Part shown: positions 1-4,895 of the stretch, in pieces | How positions within the stretch are numbered: position 1 is the stretch's first letter | How the letters are laid out: the number at the start of each line of letters is the position of its first letter | Assembly: GCA_002825515.1 (NCBI GenBank) | Contig: PJET01000099.1 | Coordinates: 1 to 6,181 of the forward strand | Length of the DNA: 6,181 nt | Direction: 5' to 3' | Origin: Candidatus Thorarchaeota archaeon MP11T_1 | GTDB lineage: Archaea > Asgardarchaeota > Thorarchaeia > Thorarchaeales > Thorarchaeaceae | Position numbers and translations under genes: made by a program | Notes under the pieces: model-generated | Databases searched by the model: none | Told to the model about the DNA's origin: nothing | What the model saw: only the letters and a program-made list of their open reading frames with translations

Positions 1-903
1 AGACTTTCCTTTCGTTTTCAGGGATGTATCCTCAATAATTCTGTTTCCAACGAAACTGAGCACCGTTATTCTTGAATTTGAATGACTGGCTATTATCTGT
101 CCATTCCCATTTTCCCAGAATTTTCCAATCGTCAGAGATGTTACATGTTTTGGAGCCTTAACTGAATCGAATCTCTCCATCGATCCTTTCACTATTCCAA
201 AGAGTGTCAATTTTCGGCCATCTGAAACAGTCATGACCTCACTATAACCATCTTGAGTCATATCTCCAGAGGCAACAAGACCAATCTCTCCACCAACATT
301 GATCTTAGCTCGCTCATGCAATCTATCATCAGCATATTGGTAAACAAATAGATGACCCGAATCATCACCAAAGACAAAGCGACTATACGGAATACCTTTA
401 CTCATCAATGGCTGCATTGAGAAAATTGGTCGTTCTAGTACCTTGTGGGCAAGCTTATCCAGGGCGACATCATACCATCCATAACATCTTAGACTTCCAT
501 CAGTAGATGCAACTAGAACCTCTGCCCTATCGTCAGAGAGGACATTTAGAACTCCTACTGCTGTTGGTAGACTGCCTAATGGTGTTGTGGCTGACACGCT
601 TAGTTCATCATCCATATAGGAGATGACTCTCAGGATATTGTCGAGACCCCCAACCGCAAAATCTGGGACCCCATTACCAATTACATCTCCTATTCCCAAT
701 GCTGCTATGGGGGGTAAGTCACTCACTTGACTTATTTCACTCATTTCTGTACTCCCATCGCCTGGAAAATCAAAGATTCTAATGTCACCATTCATAGTGG
801 ATATGACAAGGTTAGATCTTCCATCAAGTGTAATGTCCATTAGATTGACAGACGTGATAACCTCTTTGAAAGGTACCTTTGCAAGAACTTCAAGCTTGGT
901 CAT
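1..903 (-). CDS. FG-GAP/VCBS-like beta-propeller protein, 5' part only (3' end outside window)
   Basis: An uninterrupted minus-strand frame of 301 codons starts with ATG at 903 and leaves the window without a stop. No other start codon lies between it and the upstream in-frame stop at 1015-1017, so the start is well fixed; a GAGG run sits just upstream. The protein shows about six blade-like units (near residues 18-46, 67-96, 115-142, 174-190, 208-236, 255-284). Each has an Asp/Gly/Asn-rich turn followed by beta-strands, for example GDVIGNGVPDFAVGG at 72-86 and GDMTQDGYSEVMTV at 213-226. This is the pattern of integrin-alpha-type FG-GAP or VCBS propellers, which act as binding scaffolds. There is no signal peptide or membrane segment, so it should be cytosolic, as in eukaryotic ITFG2 and BBS propellers rather than secreted VCBS proteins. 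The exact family and ligand are not recognisable, and a C-terminal domain could lie beyond the edge. Confidence 0.8.
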   Translation of the reverse strand, partial: MTKLEVLAKVPFKEVITSVNLMDITLDGRSNLVISTMNGDIRIFDFPGDGSTEMSEISQVSDLPPIAALGIGDVIGNGVPDFAVGGLDNILRVISYMDDELSVSATTPLGSLPTAVGVLNVLSDDRAEVLVASTDGSLRCYGWYDVALDKLAHKVLERPIFSMQPLMSKGIPYSRFVFGDDSGHLFVYQYADDRLHERAKINVGGEIGLVASGDMTQDGYSEVMTVSDGRKLTLFGIVKGSMERFDSVKAPKHVTSLTIGKFWENGNGQIIASHSNSRITVLSFVGNRIIEDTSLKTKGKS

Positions 904-935
904 CTGGAAGATCCTCTGGGTACGAGCGCTACTGA

Positions 936-954
936 AGGAGGGGGTGAACCTCCT
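936..954. repeat. Inverted repeat in the divergent intergenic region
   Basis: AGGAGG at 936-941 is complementary to CCTCCT at 949-954, separated by seven bases. It lies beside the AT-rich box at 955-966, between that box and the likely transcription start of the minus-strand propeller gene. That position would suit a regulator-binding site. Both arms also resemble Shine-Dalgarno sequences, but they are too far from either start codon (more than 30 bases) to serve directly. Confidence 0.4.
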
Positions 955-966
955 GTAATTAAAACT
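955..966. promoter_or_regulatory. Possible shared TATA-like element for the divergent genes at 903 and 1020
   Basis: The AT-rich stretch GTAATTAAAACT is the only TATA-like sequence in the 116-base divergent gap. Read on either strand, a start site 25-28 bases away would give leaders of about 30 bases for both the propeller gene and the PriL-like gene. The match to an archaeal TATA box is only fair. Confidence 0.3.
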
Positions 967-1019
967 TGTTCCATCAGAATCCTGATCAAAGTGCTTGAGA
1001 GAACACTGATGAGCTTAAG

Positions 1020-1592
1020 ATGTCGTTTGTAGAATGTTATAGTGTTATGAAAAAGAAGGAAAACGGCGTATCTTTGAATGAAGATGAGTGGACTGTCAGT
1101 CCTTCAATTGTGGCTGAAGAACTGCACTCGTTCATCAAAGAGTTTGGATCATTCACGCCTGAATTGTTTGTGCAAATCAAATTCCACCTGCTACGAGGTT
1201 CTGGATTAACAAAATTCACACGCGATGAATTATGTGCACTCTCAATCCAACATGATTTCTGTCCAAGGTGTGATTTGCTCTATGAGGCAAAGAAATGTTT
1301 CCTCTGGTATCGTTTATTCAAAATAATCAAATGGGATTTAGTGGAACGAGCTCCCCCTTGTATAAGATTGGCTTTTGCGAAGAAGAGTATCAAGACTGTA
1401 GCAATCCATCTATCTAAGGCCAACCTCATTGATGCACCATTCTACAAAGCACGCGGTTCGACAGCGTGCAATACAATGCGTCGATGGGGGTATTGTCATC
1501 CGAATGAATATTGTAGCGCAATGGACACAGATAACACACTTGAATACTCAGCAGCAAGAGAACGTGTCAAGCGGTCTCGAAAATTAAGGTAG
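1020..1592 (+). CDS. Small cysteine-rich protein resembling the Fe-S C-terminal domain of primase large subunit (PriL)
   Basis: A 190-residue protein. Its C-terminal half carries ERAPPCI at 109-115 and TACNTMRRWGYC at 148-159, followed by C165. The pattern C114-x35-C150-x8-C159-x5-C165 matches the order and local context of the four cysteines holding the 4Fe-4S cluster in archaeal/eukaryotic PriL (a PPC motif, then C-x-TM-x-x-x-GxC and a final Cys). In PriL the first two cysteines are separated by roughly twice this distance, so the helical insert that helps contact primer-template is largely missing. The N-terminal half is not recognisable as PriL; it holds another cysteine group (C72, CPRC at 81-84, C93) that could bind zinc. 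A role in primase-like nucleic-acid binding is inference; no catalytic PriS gene is adjacent. The start is ATG 1020 or ATG 1047 (residue 10); neither has a strong ribosome site. The gene is followed 48 bases later by the HD gene. Confidence 0.6.
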   Translation: MSFVECYSVMKKKENGVSLNEDEWTVSPSIVAEELHSFIKEFGSFTPELFVQIKFHLLRGSGLTKFTRDELCALSIQHDFCPRCDLLYEAKKCFLWYRLFKIIKWDLVERAPPCIRLAFAKKSIKTVAIHLSKANLIDAPFYKARGSTACNTMRRWGYCHPNEYCSAMDTDNTLEYSAARERVKRSRKLR

Positions 1593-1613
1593 ATTTCTCC
1601 TTCATTGTGATGT

Positions 1614-1622
1614 CTTAAATAC
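1614..1622 (+). promoter_or_regulatory. TATA-like box upstream of the HD gene
   Basis: CTTAAATAC lies in the 48-base gap between the PriL-like and HD genes and resembles the TTAAATATA box before actin. A start site 25-28 bases downstream falls near 1643-1647. That is after the ATG at 1641 but about ten bases before the ATG at 1656, so if this box is used it favours the shorter HD protein and independent transcription. Confidence 0.4.
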
Positions 1623-1640
1623 AGGCTCGGTTCCTTTCTC

Positions 1641-3164
1641 ATGGGGCTGCTTATAATGGCAGAGGATCTCGATGTTGAAACAGTCAGACTGATTCGACTC
1701 ACTGGACTCAGAGAATCTGAGATTGATTCAGCGAAGAAAAACCAGGATGAATCTTGGAAAAAAATCCAGAAGACACTTGAAGAACACAAGCGATTCATAT
1801 CAATGGGCGCAAAACATACACGGCAGAAAGCTGTCCAAGATCCAGTTCATGGTGCAATTCTTTTTGAGCCTTGGGAACTAGATGTCATCTCCACATGGGA
1901 GATGCTCAGACTTCGATATATTCGCCAATTAGGCCCTGCACATCTCGTCTATCCTGGTGCAACTCATACGCGATTCGAGCATTGCCTAGGAACCAACTTT
2001 CTGGCTCAGAAATCTATCCGAGTTGTCAATTATTGTGAAGACCTAGATACTGCATGTTTTGTTCCTCTCTCAGATCTTCTCGATGACTATCACCAGAAGC
2101 TCTTCAGAGCTGGAGCACTGCTTCATGATGTTGGACATCCCCCTACATCACACACAATTGAGTATGCTCTTCGTTCATGGGTCGGCCTTGACCATCTGGA
2201 CTTAGGAACGTTCCTTATCTTGAACAGCAGTCTCAGTGATATGCTAGAACAAAGTGGGATTGAACCGAGAGATATTGTCAACATTCTCCGGAGAGAGGCA
2301 AAGGACCCTATCAAGGATCTTCTCTCCGAATTTCTTGACCATCCACTGGATATAGACAAAACAGACTATTTGATTAGAGATGCTCACTTCAGTGGTGTTC
2401 AACTAGGAATATTTCCTGCAGAACGAGTCTTGCTCACTAATCGTGTTGTCAAAAACAAGAAAGGCAAATACGTTCGTGCCTTTATGTTGAAAGCCATCCA
2501 TTCACTTGAAGCTCTTATTCTTAGCAGAAATTGGATGTTCTCTGATTTGTACCTTCATCATGCTGTAAAACTCGCTGAAGCAATGATATCCAAAGCAACA
2601 TACTTCAGAATGCGGGAGAATGATCTTTCAAAGAATGAATGTATGGGCCTATTCACACGAATGACAGATGGTGACCTCTTCAGATGGCTTGCTGAATCTG
2701 AGATTGATTTTGTCCGGGAATACGTATCCAGAATACGATATCGTAAGCTATTCAAAGTGGTATTGTCAAAACCACTAGCATCCTTTGAGAACGACGTACA
2801 AAAGCTATTTCTTGAAACTCTTCATGACATTCCGAAATTGATCAAAGCTGAGAACGAGCTCTCAGTTAAACCGGGGAGTGTTGTGATTGATGTTGTATCA
2901 CCACCCTTGGGAGAGAAGACCCTCGGAAAGATACCCCTTCTTGTGGGTGGTGAAAAGGGCTTTGATATTGTGAGTCTTGATGAAACCAAAGAAGGCCGCC
3001 CGCTCATGCATGTTCTGAAACAGCAGTCTCGCACGATACCATCTGTCAGAGTATACGCTGATGCAGACATAGCAGATACCGTGCGCAAACACTTCGACAA
3101 AGCGTATCCAGTTTCTGACGCTCCTACTCATAGAGAAGACCAGTACGACCTCACTGATTACTAG
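1641..3164 (+). CDS. SAMHD1-like HD-domain phosphohydrolase (putative dNTP triphosphohydrolase)
   Basis: A 507-residue soluble protein of the HD superfamily, closest by eye to SAMHD1, which cleaves dNTPs to deoxynucleosides and triphosphate. The family hallmarks appear in order: RLRYIRQLG at 90-98, YPGATHTRFEHCLG at 104-117, LLHDVGHPPTSH at 160-171 and DIDKTDYLIRD at 237-247. The metal ligands H114, H162/D163 and D239 are all present. SAMHD1 active-site helpers R164, H210, H215, K312 and Y315 match R111, H166, H171, K240 and Y243. The C-terminal part (about 410-490) keeps a SAMHD1-like element, VRVYADADIADTVRKHF. There is no SAM domain; about 60 N-terminal residues are charged and helical. 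ATG 1656 (residue 6) is a serious alternative start because of the TATA-like box at 1614-1622. Substrate is inferred; some HD relatives act on other nucleotides. The stop overlaps that of the opposing RNase III-like gene. Confidence 0.85.
   Translation: MGLLIMAEDLDVETVRLIRLTGLRESEIDSAKKNQDESWKKIQKTLEEHKRFISMGAKHTRQKAVQDPVHGAILFEPWELDVISTWEMLRLRYIRQLGPAHLVYPGATHTRFEHCLGTNFLAQKSIRVVNYCEDLDTACFVPLSDLLDDYHQKLFRAGALLHDVGHPPTSHTIEYALRSWVGLDHLDLGTFLILNSSLSDMLEQSGIEPRDIVNILRREAKDPIKDLLSEFLDHPLDIDKTDYLIRDAHFSGVQLGIFPAERVLLTNRVVKNKKGKYVRAFMLKAIHSLEALILSRNWMFSDLYLHHAVKLAEAMISKATYFRMRENDLSKNECMGLFTRMTDGDLFRWLAESEIDFVREYVSRIRYRKLFKVVLSKPLASFENDVQKLFLETLHDIPKLIKAENELSVKPGSVVIDVVSPPLGEKTLGKIPLLVGGEKGFDIVSLDETKEGRPLMHVLKQQSRTIPSVRVYADADIADTVRKHFDKAYPVSDAPTHREDQYDLTDY
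3161..3164. other. Shared CTAG: overlapping stop codons of two convergent genes
   Basis: The plus-strand HD gene ends with TAG at 3162-3164 and the minus-strand RNase III-like gene ends with TAG read from 3163 to 3161. Both stops lie in the single palindrome CTAG, so there is no intergenic space and each transcript must end inside the other gene, giving complementary 3' ends. Confidence 0.9.
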
Positions 3165-3862
3165 ATACTAATTAGGTGTTTCACTAAATCAACAATGCGT
3201 CTGTACTCATGCTCAATATATACAATGCCATAGACAGCTTCAAGGAGGGTACCTTTGTCGTGATCAATTTCTGACTTACTAGGTGTGTCAGGATCGAAAT
3301 GAATCCGATAGTCGTACAGACCCCAATTGTCGCATAACTTGGCCATATTGTCGTTCGAAACGATTTTGGCTTTTTTCTGAGTGATTTGTCCAGCATCACC
3401 AAGGTGAGGTTTCCATAAGTGCTGTAAAACCGCTGATGATATTACTGCATCCCCGACAAGTGCTAGAACTTTGGCCATCTCACTGAGGTTTATCATTTTC
3501 GCGAACCCCTCTTCTCCTAGGGGGTCGTCATCACTATGACGATAGTGAGTTTCAAGTTCCAAGAAGATGTTCTTCGTACTAGGTTGAAACATGGCGACAA
3601 GAAACAGCTCAATGTGCTGGAATTTCACATTCAGAATATTCTGTAATTTTGGAACAAGCTCATCTTCAATTCTTCGCAGTGAATTTTGTATATACTCAAT
3701 ATCAAGAAGCCATCTATCTAGCTTGTTTAGAAGTCGCGAATTCATTGTTGGTGTTTCTCTCTGAGTCTTCAGAACGGTTGTGGCTAGAGTGTCTATCCTT
3801 TTTCTGAGCTGGATTGGTTTCCATGAAAGTGTGAGATCTGATTTATTATCCAAGATTATCAC
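3161..3862 (-). CDS. RNase III-like domain protein with a partly degenerate active site
   Basis: A 233-residue protein. Residues 80-230 follow the RNase III fold: a helix like the 'ALtHpS' region (IELFLVAMFQPS, 84-95), the signature region LALVGDAV (133-140), then GQITQKKAKIVSNDNMAKL (158-176, like the 'G-LT-kra-lVsn--La' segment), and EAVYGIVYIE (208-217, like 'EAliGAiYlD'). Of the four metal ligands of bacterial RNase III (E40, D44, D107, E110 in Aquifex), D138 and E208 are kept, but the first is A134 and the third is T205. Mini-RNase III also has a relaxed 'GDAV' motif, so residual activity is possible. There is no double-stranded RNA-binding domain; instead an N-terminal helical region (15-80) precedes the fold. 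It is the second gene of an operon with the CARF-like regulator, five bases after its stop. The frame opens at GTG 3862, but the ribosome site favours TTG 3853. Confidence 0.65.
   Translation of the reverse strand: MIILDNKSDLTLSWKPIQLRKRIDTLATTVLKTQRETPTMNSRLLNKLDRWLLDIEYIQNSLRRIEDELVPKLQNILNVKFQHIELFLVAMFQPSTKNIFLELETHYRHSDDDPLGEEGFAKMINLSEMAKVLALVGDAVISSAVLQHLWKPHLGDAGQITQKKAKIVSNDNMAKLCDNWGLYDYRIHFDPDTPSKSEIDHDKGTLLEAVYGIVYIEHEYRRIVDLVKHLISI
3505..3548. repeat. Cluster of overlapping inverted repeats inside the RNase III-like gene
   Basis: Three potential hairpins are packed here. CCCCT 3506-3510 pairs with AGGGG 3519-3523. TCGTCAT 3525-3531 pairs with ATGACGA 3536-3542 around a four-base loop. 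TCACTAT 3531-3537 pairs with ATAGTGA 3542-3548, also with a four-base loop. The last two are perfect 7-bp stems that exclude each other. They encode the hydrophilic stretch around residues 105-120, just before the GDAV motif, so amino-acid constraint there is probably weak. Confidence 0.5.
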
Positions 3863-3868
3863 TCCTTT
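3862..3868 (-). promoter_or_regulatory. Shine-Dalgarno site that decides the start of the RNase III-like gene
   Basis: On the minus strand AAAGGAG (3868 to 3862) begins at the last base of the upstream gene's TGA stop, and its final G is also the first base of the candidate GTG start. A ribosome site cannot overlap the codon it serves, whereas TTG at 3853-3851 lies eight bases downstream, the usual spacing. This points to a TTG start and translational coupling to the preceding gene. Confidence 0.6.
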
Positions 3869-4650
3869 CAGTAGTAACTCACTTCTGCATCATTAATATC
3901 GTAACTTGTGACATGAAACGCAGTAATTGAGTATTCAGATGCTAACTTTGCCATTGCAAGTGCAAGCAGTGTTGGTCCAAGAGTGAGGTCGAAGACAATA
4001 TTGTGATCATATATGTGCTTCAATATTGTATCTTCCAAGAAATCGCATGTTCCTTGAAGATTTCCATACTCTTGTGATTCATCTGTCCCTGTGAAATCAT
4101 CTGGTACTTCTTTCCATTCAGTAGTCCACACACGAAAGGCATCGTCCGGAATGAATCTATCTAGAATCCGTGAAACCCCCCTAGTCCAATGAATCGCCTC
4201 GACAAAAACTAGGAGTCGTTTTGGATTGAAATGAGGGTTGTTGGCCAACCATTGGACAAATGGTCGCTGGTCCTCAGGATTGCTTAGCGAAGTAACATAC
4301 ATTAATGGTTTTGCAATTCCTAGAGCTTGACGAACAGGGATTACGGCCCTAGGTTCGAGCTCGAACAGGCGGTATTGAGATTGTTTCCAACTGACAATTA
4401 TACCAAGCTCCTCAAGACGACTAGTGTTGTGGTAGAGCTTGGGACTTGTCACACCAATCTTCTCAGCCTCTTTTTTGGTGAGCGCACGTCCTTTCTTCTT
4501 GACCTCCTGAGCCTGCATGTCCCTGCGGATTGCCTCTCTGAGTTCTGTTCCTGTCTTCAGTCCTCCTTCAAGGTGATCCAAGATAATCCTTCTAGCTCTG
4601 ACAGTTTCAATCTCTTCCCGTACAATATCTTTGACGGTCCTTCTGAGCAT
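3868..4650 (-). CDS. Winged-helix regulator with C-terminal CARF-like (nucleotide-sensing Rossmann) domain
   Basis: A 260-residue protein with two parts. Residues about 15-100 form a winged helix-turn-helix: helices at 15-28 and 33-46, a recognition-helix region at 68-82 (TSPKLYHNTSRLEELGI), then a wing ending QYRLFEL. A basic lysine-rich insert lies at 51-64. Residues about 113-255 alternate strands and helices: PLMYVTSL (115-122), KRLLVFVEAIHW (144-155), FRVWTTEW (172-179), then IVFDLTLGPTLLALAMAKL (218-236) and ITAFHVTSYD (242-251). The DLTLGPT turn before a helix resembles the 'D-TGGT' motif of CARF domains, which bind cyclic oligoadenylates in CRISPR regulators such as Csa3. Csa3 has the order CARF then HTH; here it is reversed. 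The protein probably binds DNA under control of a small ligand, possibly at its own promoter. ATG 4650 has AGGGGA six bases upstream and a good TATA box further up. CARF identity is a by-eye call; another Rossmann-type sensor is possible. Confidence 0.65.
   Translation of the reverse strand: MLRRTVKDIVREEIETVRARRIILDHLEGGLKTGTELREAIRRDMQAQEVKKKGRALTKKEAEKIGVTSPKLYHNTSRLEELGIIVSWKQSQYRLFELEPRAVIPVRQALGIAKPLMYVTSLSNPEDQRPFVQWLANNPHFNPKRLLVFVEAIHWTRGVSRILDRFIPDDAFRVWTTEWKEVPDDFTGTDESQEYGNLQGTCDFLEDTILKHIYDHNIVFDLTLGPTLLALAMAKLASEYSITAFHVTSYDINDAEVSYY
4353..4366. repeat. 14-base perfect palindrome inside the regulator gene
   Basis: GTTCGAGCTCGAAC is a perfect palindrome within codons for the wing-to-sensor linker (residues about 95-100). 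It could be an internal operator, but a palindrome of this length is not very unlikely by chance in a window of this size. Confidence 0.3.
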
Positions 4651-4698
4651 CTCAGGTCCCCTTTCGCGGATGTATTAGCTAGTAATTACGAGTATTAA

Positions 4699-4710
4699 CC
4701 TTTTATACTT
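4699..4710 (-). promoter_or_regulatory. TATA box of the regulator/RNase III-like operon
   Basis: On the minus strand the sequence reads AAGTATAAAAGG, a near-ideal archaeal TATA box. Transcription would start about 25-28 bases downstream, near 4677, giving a leader of about 26 bases before ATG 4650 that contains AGGGGA at the correct spacing. Confidence 0.65.
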
Positions 4711-4814
4711 ATCGAAGGTAATGCTGTGGAAACCGCGAAAAATGCCCCAAAAACACGCCATCTTATACATTGATTAGATACTTTTCGAAAAAATCGGAGT
4801 TCGACGGACGTATC

Positions 4815-4825
4815 CTTAAATATAC
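4815..4825 (+). promoter_or_regulatory. TATA box of the actin gene
   Basis: CTTAAATATAC matches the archaeal TATA consensus and sits about 75 bases before the actin ATG, implying a start site near 4846 and a leader of about 50 bases. A GAGGA ribosome-binding sequence at 4882-4886 lies nine bases before the ATG. The rest of the 245-base divergent region (4651-4895) holds the opposing operon promoter and no gene I can support. Confidence 0.65.
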
Positions 4826-4895
4826 TCCGCAATAACGAAATAGTAGAACAAGGTCTCAAGGACTTTGAACTAATCACAAACGAGGACCGATAAAA

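Noticed and set aside
1009..1032. A seven-codon frame from ATG 1009 overlapping the PriL-like start, as a possible leader peptide.
   Set aside because: It is too short, has no clear ribosome site and nothing suggests attenuation.
1496..1798. A 100-codon minus-strand open frame bridging the PriL-like and HD genes.
   Set aside because: Both plus-strand genes have family motifs in their own frames; this frame is low-complexity serine-rich with no support.
4353..4366. GTTCGAGCTCGAAC resembling a tRNA T-arm (GGTTCGA).
   Set aside because: No acceptor stem, anticodon arm or D-arm can be found around it, and it lies inside the coding frame of the regulator.
3868..4650. A CRISPR array or cas genes expected near a CARF-type regulator.
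   Set aside because: No regularly spaced direct repeats and no cas-like proteins are visible anywhere in the window.
4327..4698. A 123-codon plus-strand open frame opposite the regulator gene.
   Set aside because: It lies antisense to a well-supported two-domain protein, has no recognisable motif, and covers the operon promoter and start region; it is a shadow frame.
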